DNA of 64,000 bases, taken from assembly GCA_041396585.1 (NCBI GenBank), contig JAWKYG010000008.1, positions 1 to 64,000 on the forward strand, given 5' to 3'. Origin of the DNA: JAUIAI01 sp041396585. GTDB lineage: Bacteria; Pseudomonadota; Gammaproteobacteria; Burkholderiales; Burkholderiaceae_E. The notes beneath the pieces are model-generated. The model saw only the letters and a list, made by a program, of their open reading frames with translations. It had not been told where the DNA came from and did not search any database. Position numbers and translations under genes: made by a program. Of this stretch, positions 45,938 through 55,900 are shown piece after piece; within the stretch, counting starts at the first letter, position 1, and each line of letters begins with the position of its first letter.

Positions 45938-47275
45938 GTGAGCACCCCGAGCACAGCACCGAAGACCAGCGTGGCCGAGCGCCTGTCGGCGAACGATCTC
46001 GTCGGCCTGCTGCGCGCGCGCCATGTCGATCGCAGCAAACAGAACACCGCCTTGCTGGTGTTGCACCTGAACCGCTCTGATCGCCTCTATGCGCTGAGCC
46101 AGCAGCCCGATGCCAAGGCGGTGCTGGTGGAGGTGTCGCGCCGCTTACGGGGCCGGCTGCGCGCGGTCGACCGCTATGCCTTCGTGACGCCGGACGAGGT
46201 CTGGGTGCTGCTTTGCGACATTCCGAATGCCTCGCTCGCGGAACTGGGCGCGCGCACCCTGCGCGAAACCCTGATGCGGCCGGTGCAGATCGAAACCGCC
46301 AATGGCAGCAAGCGCATGGTGCAGATGCGCCCGGTGGTGGGCGGATGCTTCGCCAGCGGCGAGCGCGTGGCCGATCCGATGACGGTGGTGAATGCCGCGG
46401 CCGAATCGGCGGTGCGTGCACGCACCAATGATGATCACGTGCTGCTTTCGCATCTGAACACCGATTCCGCGATCGTGCATCGCGACACGCTCGAGCGAGA
46501 GCTGCGCGCCGCGCTCTATGGCAACGAGCTCGAGGTCTTCTTTCAACCGCAGGTGGATATCGCCACCGGCCACTGCATTTCCGCCGAGGCCCTGATTCGC
46601 TGGTTTCGCGCCGACGGCAGCTCGGTGAGCCCGGATCTGATCGCCTCGATTTGCGAAGAGCGCGGCATGATGGCCAACCTGACCCAGTTCGTCATCAACA
46701 GCTCGCTACGCAATATGATGACCTGGCAGGCCATGGGCATCGAGATCGGCATGGGCATCAATCTGTCGGCCGTCACGTTGGCCGATTCCTCCTTCCCGGC
46801 GCTGGTCGCGCAGAGCCTGGACACCTGGGGCATCGCCGCCGAGCGCGTGACCCTGGAGCTGACCGAGAGCTCGATCGTTCAGCATGAGCTCAGCGCGATC
46901 GAGTTCATGAGTGAGCTGAAGTCATTGGGTTGCAAGCTCGCCATCGACGATTTCGGCACCGGCTATTCCTCGTTCTCCTATCTGCGCAAATTCCCGCTGG
47001 ACGAACTCAAGATCGACAAATCCTTCGTGCGCAACATCGCCCAGGACAAGGGCGACCGGCAGATCGTAGCCGCGCTGGTGGATCTTGCGCACACCTTCGA
47101 GATGCATGCGATCGCCGAAGGCATCGAGGATCGCGAGGCGCTGGGCGTGCTCGAGAATCTGCGCTGCGACGTCGGGCAGGGCTATTACTTCTCGCGGCCG
47201 ATCGCCGCCGATGCCTTCCTCACCTGGTATCTGGAGCATCAGGCCAACCTCGCCGACTGCGCGACCAGCGACTAG
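45938..47275 (+). CDS. EAL-domain cyclic-di-GMP phosphodiesterase with degenerate GGDEF-like N-terminus
   Basis: The 445-residue protein has an N-terminal region laid out like a GGDEF domain (about 25-170) but without a GGDEF motif. The EAL domain (about 185-435) keeps all catalytic marks: AEALIRW, GINLSAV, LELTESS, IDDFGTGYSS, LKIDKSFV and AEGIED. It should cleave c-di-GMP to pGpG. It is co-transcribed with the HD-GYP gene, 10 bp upstream. No membrane segment is seen. Confidence 0.95.
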   Translation: MSTPSTAPKTSVAERLSANDLVGLLRARHVDRSKQNTALLVLHLNRSDRLYALSQQPDAKAVLVEVSRRLRGRLRAVDRYAFVTPDEVWVLLCDIPNASLAELGARTLRETLMRPVQIETANGSKRMVQMRPVVGGCFASGERVADPMTVVNAAAESAVRARTNDDHVLLSHLNTDSAIVHRDTLERELRAALYGNELEVFFQPQVDIATGHCISAEALIRWFRADGSSVSPDLIASICEERGMMANLTQFVINSSLRNMMTWQAMGIEIGMGINLSAVTLADSSFPALVAQSLDTWGIAAERVTLELTESSIVQHELSAIEFMSELKSLGCKLAIDDFGTGYSSFSYLRKFPLDELKIDKSFVRNIAQDKGDRQIVAALVDLAHTFEMHAIAEGIEDREALGVLENLRCDVGQGYYFSRPIAADAFLTWYLEHQANLADCATSD

Positions 47276-47331
47276 CGACTGGCCACCCGCGACTGGCCAC
47301 CGGCGACCGGCGACCGGCGACCGGCGACTAG
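47262..47331. repeat. Short tandem repeats at the end of the EAL gene
   Basis: Units such as cgactggccac and three exact cgaccgg copies (47304-47324) fill the 52-bp gap and overlap the last EAL codons and the end of the convergent cyclo-ligase gene. They look like a slippage-prone simple repeat. Confidence 0.75.
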
Positions 47332-48032
47332 CCTTCGGCAGCCCCACCGTCGACACCCGCGGTGCGCGCCGAGGGTTCCCGAAGCAGCGTACGTCGTTCG
47401 GTGATGATCATCGCCAACGGCCGGTCATGTGGCTCGTGAGGCAGAGCCGGCCACTGCGCCGCATCGAAGGCGATCCCGATCGCCAAAGGGGCGCCGGCCC
47501 AACCCGCCTCTCCGGCCTCGGCCGCTGCCAGCGTGCGGTCATAGAACCCTCCCCCGTAACCCAGCCGCCAGGCCCCCTGGGCAAAGCCCAGACAGGGGAT
47601 CAGCAACGCATCGGGCAGGCAGATCATGCGCTCGACGGGGGTGGGCACGCCGAAGGCATCCGGCCGCAGCACCGCATCCTGCGGCCAGAGGGCGAACTGC
47701 AATGGGGCAGGGCCGGCCGGTGTCACCGGCAGCGCCAGGGCAAACCCGGCATCGCGCCAGCGCGCATAGTGCGCGCGCAGATCGGGTTCGCCGCGAATCG
47801 GGCAGAAGACCGCCACCACGGGCGCCGGCACTCGCTCGCGCAGAGCGCGCAAAACGGGCTCGACGCGCGCGCCGATCGCCGCCTCGGCGGCCCGCCGGGG
47901 CGGCCCTGTGAAGGTCTTGCGCCAGGCCATCAGGCGGCTGCGGGCGGCCTTCTTCTCAGCCCCTGGATTCAATTCATGTGATAGAGTCAAAAGCTCATCC
48001 AAAGTACTGACATCATTAGAATTGTTTCGCAT
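47328..48032 (-). CDS. 5-formyltetrahydrofolate cyclo-ligase
   Basis: The 234-residue enzyme uses ATP to turn 5-formyl-THF into 5,10-methenyl-THF. The N-terminal basic motif KKAARSRLMAWR, FCPIRGEPDL and the signature RLGYGGGFYDRTL are present. It diverges from slt with only 3 bp between start codons, so their promoters must overlap the opposing genes. Confidence 0.93.
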   Translation of the reverse strand: MRNNSNDVSTLDELLTLSHELNPGAEKKAARSRLMAWRKTFTGPPRRAAEAAIGARVEPVLRALRERVPAPVVAVFCPIRGEPDLRAHYARWRDAGFALALPVTPAGPAPLQFALWPQDAVLRPDAFGVPTPVERMICLPDALLIPCLGFAQGAWRLGYGGGFYDRTLAAAEAGEAGWAGAPLAIGIAFDAAQWPALPHEPHDRPLAMIITERRTLLREPSARTAGVDGGAAEG

Positions 48033-48035
48033 TCA

Positions 48036-50114
48036 ATGAGCACAACAACCGCTCCTTCCGCCCCTGGCTCGGGCCACCGCGCAGCCCGTGGTCGCCGGCA
48101 CGCCCTGCCCGCGTTCGTGGCGGCCACCGTCTTCGTGTGCAGCGCGGCCTTCGCCGGGGCCGACGACGGCGATGAGGCAGCACCCGAGCGTCTGGCGTCC
48201 GTGCCCGCAAGCACCGATGCCGCAGACCTCGCGTTTCGGGCAGCCTTCAAGGCGGCTCAGCTCGAGGACGCCGAAGCGCTCGCGCAGCATGCCAAAGGGG
48301 TTCCGGCCGACTATCCGCTGCGCGACTATGTCGAGTACTGGCAGCTGCGACTGCATCTGCGCGCGCTCGACAAGGCCGACGAGCCAGCTGATGCCATGAC
48401 CACGGCAAGCACCGAGGGCTTCATCACCCGTCATGCCAGCCAGCTTACCGGTGATCTCGTGCGTCGCCAATGGATGCTCACACTGGGCAAGCAGCGTCGC
48501 TGGGCCGAGTTCGACCGGCATCTGCCCGAGTGGCAGCGGCGCAATGACACGCGCGTCTTTTGCTATGCCGGGCTGGGCAATCTGCAGCGCGGCCGGCCGG
48601 TCGGCGAGCAGGCGATGAATGCGCTGCAGACCGATCGCGACCTGGGCGAGGCCTGCGGCGATCTGCTGCGCGCCCTGGTCGACGACGGCACGCTCGCGCC
48701 CGAGCAGATCCGGCGGCGGCTGCGCGATGCGCTCGAGGTGCGCGACTGGCGCTCCGTCCCGCTGCTGACCGAACTGATCGGTGTACCGCCAACCCTGGCA
48801 GAGCGCGCGCTCAAGCAGCCCCAGGCCCTGCTGCGCGAGTTCGATGTCGGGCCCGGTCCGCTGACAGATGCCGAGCGCGATGCGCTCTTGATCGCGCTGA
48901 ACCGCCGGCTCGGGCCGGATCCGGTAGACACCGCCGAGCGCATGCAGGAACTCGGCCGTCTGCTCGCGCCGAGCGAACGCGCGTTTATCTGGGCGCAGAT
49001 CGCCGCCTCGGCGATGCGCGACATGCTGCCGCAGGCGCGTGAATATGCGCGCTTCTCTCATGACGCGTCGGTTGGCGACACCACCCGGCGCTGGCTGGTG
49101 CGAATCGCGCTGCGCGATCAGGACTGGGCCGAGGTCATGAACCAGATCGGCCGGCTCAGCAGCGAGGAGCAGGCCAGCGCAACCTGGACATACTGGCGTG
49201 CGCGTGCCCTCGAGGCGCTGCAGGCCAGGCATGGGGCGGTTGCGCTGTATGGGCGGATCGCCCAGCGCCACGACTTCTATGGCGAACTGGCGGCCGAGGC
49301 GCTTGGCCGCCCGATCGTGGCCCCCAGCCGTACGGTCAGCCCGCCATCGGATGCCGAGATGGCCGCGATCCAGCGGCTGCCCGGCGTGGCACGCGCGCTG
49401 AAGTTCTATGAGCTGGACATGCGCTATCGCGGCAATCGCGAGTGGAACTTCGCGGTGCGAGAGCTCGATGAGCGTTCGCTGCTGGCGGCCGCCACCTGGG
49501 CCTGTCAGCGCGGTTTGCTCGAGCGCTGCATCAGCACGGCCGAGCGCACATCGGGGCTGCATGATTTCGCGTTGCGCTTCGTGCGCCCGTTCGAGGAAAG
49601 CCTGGCCCCGCTGGCCAGAGAGCGCGGCCTCGATCTGGCCTGGATCTACGGCCTGATCCGCCAGGAGTCGCGCTTTCTGGCCGATGCACGCTCGAGCGCC
49701 GGCGCCCATGGCCTGATGCAGATCATGCCGGCGACCGGGCGCTGGATCGCGCTCCAACTCGGCGTGCGCGGCTTCAAAACCCGTCATCTGCTGGAGCCGG
49801 GAACCAATCTGCGCTTCGGAACCTACTATCTGAAGGTGGTGCAGGACACGCTGCTGGGCTCGCCGCTGCTCGCCTCGGCTGCGTATAACGCCGGCCCCAA
49901 GCGCATCCAGGCCTGGATCGGCAGCCTGCCCCGGGATGTCGATGGCGCCTTGTTCGCCGAATTGATCCCCTACGAGCAAACCCGCCGATATGTGCAGCAG
50001 GTGTTACTCGGTGCGGCATACTACGGAGCGATGCTGGAGGGCCGGCCGCAATCCCTGACCGCGCTGCTCGGGCAGGTGCCTGCCATCGATCCGGGCCGTA
50101 CCGACATCCCCTGA
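48036..50114 (+). CDS. slt: Soluble lytic murein transglycosylase
   Basis: A signal peptide (about 20-42, LPAFVAATVFVCSAAFAGAD) precedes a long helical superhelix domain and a C-terminal SLT lysozyme-like domain (about 525-665). Catalytic Glu is in LIRQESRF, followed by SAGAHGLMQIMPATG and AAYNAGPKRI. It cuts glycan strands of peptidoglycan in the periplasm. 692 residues is typical. Confidence 0.95.
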   Translation: MSTTTAPSAPGSGHRAARGRRHALPAFVAATVFVCSAAFAGADDGDEAAPERLASVPASTDAADLAFRAAFKAAQLEDAEALAQHAKGVPADYPLRDYVEYWQLRLHLRALDKADEPADAMTTASTEGFITRHASQLTGDLVRRQWMLTLGKQRRWAEFDRHLPEWQRRNDTRVFCYAGLGNLQRGRPVGEQAMNALQTDRDLGEACGDLLRALVDDGTLAPEQIRRRLRDALEVRDWRSVPLLTELIGVPPTLAERALKQPQALLREFDVGPGPLTDAERDALLIALNRRLGPDPVDTAERMQELGRLLAPSERAFIWAQIAASAMRDMLPQAREYARFSHDASVGDTTRRWLVRIALRDQDWAEVMNQIGRLSSEEQASATWTYWRARALEALQARHGAVALYGRIAQRHDFYGELAAEALGRPIVAPSRTVSPPSDAEMAAIQRLPGVARALKFYELDMRYRGNREWNFAVRELDERSLLAAATWACQRGLLERCISTAERTSGLHDFALRFVRPFEESLAPLARERGLDLAWIYGLIRQESRFLADARSSAGAHGLMQIMPATGRWIALQLGVRGFKTRHLLEPGTNLRFGTYYLKVVQDTLLGSPLLASAAYNAGPKRIQAWIGSLPRDVDGALFAELIPYEQTRRYVQQVLLGAAYYGAMLEGRPQSLTALLGQVPAIDPGRTDIP

Positions 50115-50185
50115 ACCGCCTGCCTGATTTCGGCCGGCGCGCCCGCGGGCATTTCCTTCGCCCGCTCCACCCTGCCTTCGCGACG

Positions 50186-51148
50186 ATGCAAGCGCTCGAC
50201 ATTCTCATCCTAGGCGGCACCGGATTCATCGGCCAGCGGGTCTGCGCACATCTGGCCGGCGACATGCATCGGCTGGTGGTGCCCACCCGCCGCCTGCGCA
50301 GCGGGCGCGATCTGCTGTTGCTGCCCACCATCCGCCTGCGCGAGGCGGACATCCACGACGATGCCTGCCTGCGCGAGCTCATCGCCGACGCCGATGTGGT
50401 GATCAATCTGGTCGGTGTGCTGCACAGTGATCCCGGCCAGCCCTATGGCAAAGGCTTCGAGCGCATGCATGTGGCGCTGCCTCGGCGCATCGCGCGGCTC
50501 TGCACCGAGCTGGGTGACAAGCGGCTGATTCATGTCTCGGCACTGGGCGCCGATCAGCAGCGCGGCGGCCTGCCATCGGCCTATCTGCGCTCGAAGGCCG
50601 ATGGCGAGAAGGCCGTGCGTGAGCATGGCCCGGCCAACGCCACGATCTTTCGGCCGTCGGTGGTGTTCGGCCCGGGTGACAACTTCCTGAATCTGTTCGC
50701 GCGCCTGCAACGTGTATTGCCGGTCATGGCTCTGGGCCGCAGCCGTGCCCAGCTGCAACCGGTCTATGTGGGCGATGTCGCGCATGCGATCGGCCGGGCC
50801 GTCGCCTCCGGGCTCACGCATGGCAAGACCTATGAACTGGTCGGGCCGGAGATCTACACCCTGCGCGAGCTGGTTCACCTGGCCGGCCGCCTCAGCGGCC
50901 ATCCGCGACCGATCATTGCACTGCCCGATGCGCTCGGTCGTCTGCAGGCACGTCTGCTCGAATGGATGCCCGGGCCGCCACTGATGACCCGCGACAACTT
51001 CGACTCGCTTGCCAAGCCCAATATCGCCAGCCAGCCGATGGCCCCCGAACTGGCCATGCCGGGCACCTCGCTGATCACGGTCGCGCCCGGCTATCTGCAG
51101 CCCCGCGATTCGGCCTTCTCGGCCGAACGGGCCATGGCGCGGCGCTGA
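50186..51148 (+). CDS. NDUFA9-like atypical short-chain dehydrogenase
   Basis: The 320-residue protein has an N-terminal NAD(P)-binding motif ILILGGTGFIGQRVCAHL, then NLVGVL, SALGADQQRGGL and YLRSKADGEKAVR, as in the complex I NDUFA9-like family. The usual SDR Tyr-x3-Lys is replaced by Tyr-x3-Lys in AYLRSKADGE, so activity is possible. It lies between slt and cca, its common place in betaproteobacteria; function is unproven. Confidence 0.85.
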   Translation: MQALDILILGGTGFIGQRVCAHLAGDMHRLVVPTRRLRSGRDLLLLPTIRLREADIHDDACLRELIADADVVINLVGVLHSDPGQPYGKGFERMHVALPRRIARLCTELGDKRLIHVSALGADQQRGGLPSAYLRSKADGEKAVREHGPANATIFRPSVVFGPGDNFLNLFARLQRVLPVMALGRSRAQLQPVYVGDVAHAIGRAVASGLTHGKTYELVGPEIYTLRELVHLAGRLSGHPRPIIALPDALGRLQARLLEWMPGPPLMTRDNFDSLAKPNIASQPMAPELAMPGTSLITVAPGYLQPRDSAFSAERAMARR

Positions 51149-51172
51149 CACTGTGCAAGCCGTGCGCCGACC

Positions 51173-52291
51173 ATGAAGATCTACCGGGTCGGCGGCTCGG
51201 TTCGCGACGAACTGCTTGGTCAGGCAAGTCATGACAGCGACTGGGTGGTCGTGGGCAGCACGCCCGAGGCGATGATCGCGGCCGGCTATCAGGCCGTTGG
51301 GCGGGACTTCCCGGTCTTTCTGCATCCGCAGACCCACGAGGAATATGCGCTTGCCCGCACCGAACGCAAGACCGCGGCCGGGTATCGCGGATTTGCGGTG
51401 CACTTCGCGCCCGATGTCACGCTCGAACAGGATCTCTCGCGCCGCGACCTGACCATCAACGCGATGGCCATGACCCCGGACGGCGAACTGGTCGATCCCT
51501 ACGGCGGGCATCGCGATCTGCGCGACAAGGTGTTCCGCCATGTCAGCGAGGCCTTTGCCGAGGATCCGGTGCGCATCCTGCGCCTGGCCCGCTTCGCGGC
51601 GCGCCTGACCGAGTTCGGCGTGCATCCGCAGACCATGGCCCTGATGCGTCGGATGGTCGCCAACGGCGAAACCGATGCATTGGTGCCCGAACGCGTCTGG
51701 CAGGAGCTCTCGCGCGGGCTCATGGAATCCGCACCGGCACGCATGTTCGAGGTTCTGGATGCCTGTGGTGCCCTCGCCCATGCGCTGCCCGGCCTGAGCT
51801 ATAACGATCGCCTGGTGCGCGCGATGCGCTGCGCCGCGCAATCCGAACTGACGCTGCCGGCGCGCTATGCGCTGATGATCGTCACCGGTGTGAGCCAGGG
51901 CGGGGATCCGCTCGCCGAACATCTGCGGGTGCCCGGAGAGTGCCGCGATCTGGCGCGCATGCTGCTGGCCGAGCAGGGTGAACTGGCCCGCGCGCAAGAC
52001 CTCGATGCGCGGCAGCGGCTGGCATTGCTCGAGCGCCTGGATGCGATCAGGCGGCCCCGTCGCCTGCCCGAGCTGCTGGCCGCCAGTGCCTGTCTGCGTC
52101 AGGCCGACGGCGGCGATGCGCAGGCCTGCCAGGCCACCGACGCCTGCCTGATGCGCAGCCTGCGGGCCGCGCGCGAGGTCGATGCCGGCGCGATCGCGCG
52201 CCAGGTGGCCGCACAGGGCCCGCAGGCGATTCGTGATGCGCTGAGCGATGCGCGCACGCGCGCGATCGAGGCCCGGGCGAAGGGCCGGTGA
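51173..52291 (+). CDS. cca: CCA-adding tRNA nucleotidyltransferase, without HD domain
   Basis: The enzyme adds or repairs the 3' CCA of tRNA. MKIYRVGGSVRDELLG, SDWVVVGSTPEAM, the EEYALARTERK region, SRRDLTINAMA and EDPVRILRLARFAARL match class II bacterial CCA enzymes. At 372 residues it is shorter than the E. coli type, and I see no HD phosphohydrolase motif after the head domain; the C-terminal third is Ala/Arg/Leu-rich. Confidence 0.94.
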   Translation: MKIYRVGGSVRDELLGQASHDSDWVVVGSTPEAMIAAGYQAVGRDFPVFLHPQTHEEYALARTERKTAAGYRGFAVHFAPDVTLEQDLSRRDLTINAMAMTPDGELVDPYGGHRDLRDKVFRHVSEAFAEDPVRILRLARFAARLTEFGVHPQTMALMRRMVANGETDALVPERVWQELSRGLMESAPARMFEVLDACGALAHALPGLSYNDRLVRAMRCAAQSELTLPARYALMIVTGVSQGGDPLAEHLRVPGECRDLARMLLAEQGELARAQDLDARQRLALLERLDAIRRPRRLPELLAASACLRQADGGDAQACQATDACLMRSLRAAREVDAGAIARQVAAQGPQAIRDALSDARTRAIEARAKGR

Positions 52292-52408
52292 CCCGAATCA
52301 CAAGGTCGCATCAAACGAGCCCGTATCCCCGATTGGGAGCCGTCCGGGCGCCTTGCGCCCGCCCGGTTCTCAGGCCGGCGAAATGCAGGCTACATGCGCA
52401 ACGGCACA

Positions 52409-52603
52409 CTATAGAAACGCCGCAACCAGCGCGGCAAGCGCGGATAACAACAGGGTCGAGGTCAGCGGCAGCGAGATTCTTCGACCGCGAATCCGAAATT
52501 CGAAATCGCCGGGCAGACGCCCGAAGCCGATCCGCGCCAGCATGTTCTGCAGGCCCGAGAACACCAACAACGCGATGACCACGGTGATCAACCACTTGGT
52601 CAT
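52409..52603 (-). CDS. DUF2905 small membrane protein
   Basis: The 64-residue protein has two hydrophobic helices around GFGRLPGDFEFRIRGRRISL, the DUF2905 signature. Function is unknown. It converges on cca. Confidence 0.88.
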   Translation of the reverse strand: MTKWLITVVIALLVFSGLQNMLARIGFGRLPGDFEFRIRGRRISLPLTSTLLLSALAALVAAFL

Positions 52604-52952
52604 GCCGGCCTCCGCAAAGACGTGATCACTGCCTGACCGCCCCGGGGTGTGTTCGACGCAGCGCTGCGAGCGGCGACCGAATGCGGGCGCCAGAGCTGCC
52701 TGCGAAGGGTAGCGGAACCGTCACCGCCCATCGACCGTCGCCGGCCGGTGACGATGATGAATCCACCATGATCGACCATCCATCCGGGATGGAATTCGCG
52801 ATCCTCAAGGCCGATCCCGCGCTTCCGAAAAACCCATACGTAACCCCCGTGACGGCTATGGCCGAACACGGAGCGGCGCGCGCTTGTCGCGCGTCCAGGC
52901 ATTTGAATGTGCATTCGCATACCTGAATGTACCGTCCAGCAAGGACCCAGAC
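52604..52952. promoter_or_regulatory. Upstream region of the first giant repeat gene
   Basis: 349 bp without a credible gene. The last 50 bp are AT-richer and hold two direct repeats tgaatgt 20 bp apart (52904 and 52924), the first inside gaatg-tg-cattc; a hairpin cgcgcg/cgcgcg lies just before. An aagga ribosome site stands 10 bp before the ATG at 52953. The spacing of two helical turns suggests an operator, unproven. Confidence 0.4.
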
Positions 52953-55900
52953 ATGGCCACGATCATCCCCAGCCTGACCACCGCTCAGATCAATGGACTG
53001 AGCACCGACTCCATCGCCGGTCTGACCACCGAGGATTGGGCGGCGTTCTCGACTGCGCAGGTCGTGGCCTTGGCCACCGAGCACATGCCGGCGATCAGCA
53101 CGGCGGGTCTGGCGGCGCTCGGAACCGCGCAGGTCGCCGCGATCGAAACCGGCGATCTCGCCTTGCTGTCGTCGAAGCAGATGGCGGCCTTCTCGTCGGC
53201 CCAGGTCGGGGCCATGACGACCGCGCAGATCGACAGCCTGTATTCCGAACAGGTGGCTGCGTTCGGTTCGGCCCAGATCGGTGCGCTGGGCACCGCGCAG
53301 GTGGTGGCCTTGGCCAGCGACCATATGCCGGCGATCGCCACCGCCGGCCTGGCCGCGATGGGCACCGCACAGGTTGCTGCGATCGAAACGGCCGACATCC
53401 GAATGCTGACATCGAAGCAGATGTCGGCCTTCTCCTCCGACCAGGTCGGGGCCATGACGACCGCGCAGATCAACAGCCTGTATTCCGACCAGGTGGCTGC
53501 GTTCGGTTCGGCCCAGATCGGAGCGCTGGGCACCGCGCAGGTGGTGGCGCTGACCAGCGACCAGATGCAGGCGATCGCCACCGCCGGCCTGGCCGCGATG
53601 GGCACCGCACAGGTCGCCGCGATGGAAACGGCCGACATCAGAATGCTGACATCGGGTCAGATGTCGGTGTTCTCGGCCGACCAGGTCGCGGCCATGACGA
53701 CCGCGCAGATCGCCGGCCTGTACACCGATCAGGTGGCTGCGTTCGGCTCGGCCCAGATCGCCGCCATGAGCACCGCGCAGATCGCGTCGCTGACGACCGA
53801 CGACATCTTCACGCTCTCGACCCGACAGATCCGCGCGCTCGACTCGGCGCAGATCGCCGCCCTGACCACCGCGCAGGCATCGGCATTGAACACCGACCAG
53901 GTCGCGGTGCTCACCAGTGCGCAGGCCGTGGGATTCGAGACCGCCGACCTGGCCGCGATCGGCACGAGCGAGATCGGTGTTCTGCCGACCGGCGCGCTGG
54001 CCGCGCTGAGCACGGCCCAGCTCGGCGCACTGAGCTCGGCCCAGATCTTTTCGCTGAGCAGCCAGCAGGCGCGTGCACTGACCACCGACCATATCGCCGC
54101 GATGTCGAGCGGCAACTTCGCGGCGCTCGGCACCCAACACGTCGCGGCATTCGAAACAGGCCAGATCGCGGCCATCACCACCGCTCAAATCGCCGGCATG
54201 CCGACCGAGAACGTCGGCATCCTGAGCACCCGGCAGATTGCCTCCCTGGGCACGGCCGCAATCGGCGCACTGACCACCGCGCAGGCCTTCACGCTGAGCA
54301 GCGCCCAGGCCGCCAGCCTGTCGAGCGATCAGCTCGGCGCGCTCGGCACGGCGGCCGTCGCCGCCTTGTCGACCAGCGCGGTCGCGGCGCTGCCCACGCG
54401 TTCGATCGCCGCGATGAGTACCGCGCAGGTCGACGCATTCGGCACCGACCAGATCCTCAGCCTCACGACCAAGCAGGTCGCCAGCCTGACGACGACGCAG
54501 ATCGCGGCACTGACGACCGCGGATCTGAATGCACTCGGTTCGGATCAGATGCTTGCGCTGACCACCGCACAGCTGGGTGCATTGACCACTGCCCAGGTTG
54601 CGAACCTGACCACGGCGGATGTCGCGGCACTCACCACCAAGCAGATCACCGCGCTCTCGACCGCGCACATCGCGTCACTGACGACCGCCCAGGTCGCCAA
54701 CCTGACCACCGCGCAGGTGCAGTCGCTGACCACCGACCAGATCGCCGCGGTCGAAACCGCCGACATCGCCGCGCTGACCACTGATGGCGTGGCGGCGATC
54801 AGCTCGAAAGCGATCCCGATCCTGAGCACGGCGCAATTGGGCGCGCTGTCGTCCACGCAGATCGCCTCCCTGTCCACCGGACAGATCAGCAAGCTCACCA
54901 CCGCACAGGTCGCCAGCCTGGCCACCGATGATCTGAACGCCCTGACCTCGGATCAGATTCCGGGCCTGTCCACCGACCAGTTGGCGGCGCTGAGCACGGC
55001 CCAGGTGGCGAACATGACCACCGACGACCTCGGTGCGCTGACCACCCGCCAGATTCGTGGCCTTAGCAGTACCCAGGTACCCGCACTGAGCACCGCCCAG
55101 GTGGCCAACCTGACCACCGACCAGGTCGCCAGCCTGACGACCGATCAGCTCTCCTGGCTGGAGACCGCTGATGTTGCCGCGCTCAGCACCGGCGCGCTGG
55201 CGGCAATTGCCTCGCGCTCGATCGCCGCCTTCACCACGGCGCAGATCAATGCCCTGACGACGGGCCAGATCGGTGCGCTGAGCACCATGCAGGTCTCGTC
55301 CCTGACCACCGACCAGGTGGCCAGCCTGAGCACGGCCAGCCTGGCCGCGTTGTCCACCGACCAGGTGGGTGCGCTCAAGCCGAACCAGATCGATGCCCTG
55401 ACCACCGCGCAGGTGGCGGCCATGCCGACCGCGAGCCTGGCGGCTTTGACCACCAAGCAGTTCGCCTCCTTCGGCACCGATGACATCGGTGCCCTTTCAA
55501 CCGCGCAGGTGGCCAACCTCACCACCGCCCAGGTCGCCAAGCTGACCACCGACCAGATCGTCGCCCTCGAGACGGCCGATGTCGCGGCCTTGACTTCCGA
55601 TGCGCTGGCCGCGATTCCGTCGCGTTCGATCAGCGCCTTCACCACCGCGCAGATCAATGCGCTCAGCACCGCGCAAGTGGGCTATCTGGATACCCGCCAG
55701 ATCTCGTCCATGAGCACCGATCAGATCGCCAACCTGAGTACCGCCAACCTGGTGGCCCTCAGCAGCGATCAGGTCGCCGCGCTCAAACCGGCACAGATCG
55801 CCGCGCTCACCACCGCGCAGGTGGCCGCGATTCCGACCGACGACCTGACCGTGCTGAGCACCAAGCAACTGGCACAGTTCGGCACCGACGACATCGCCGC

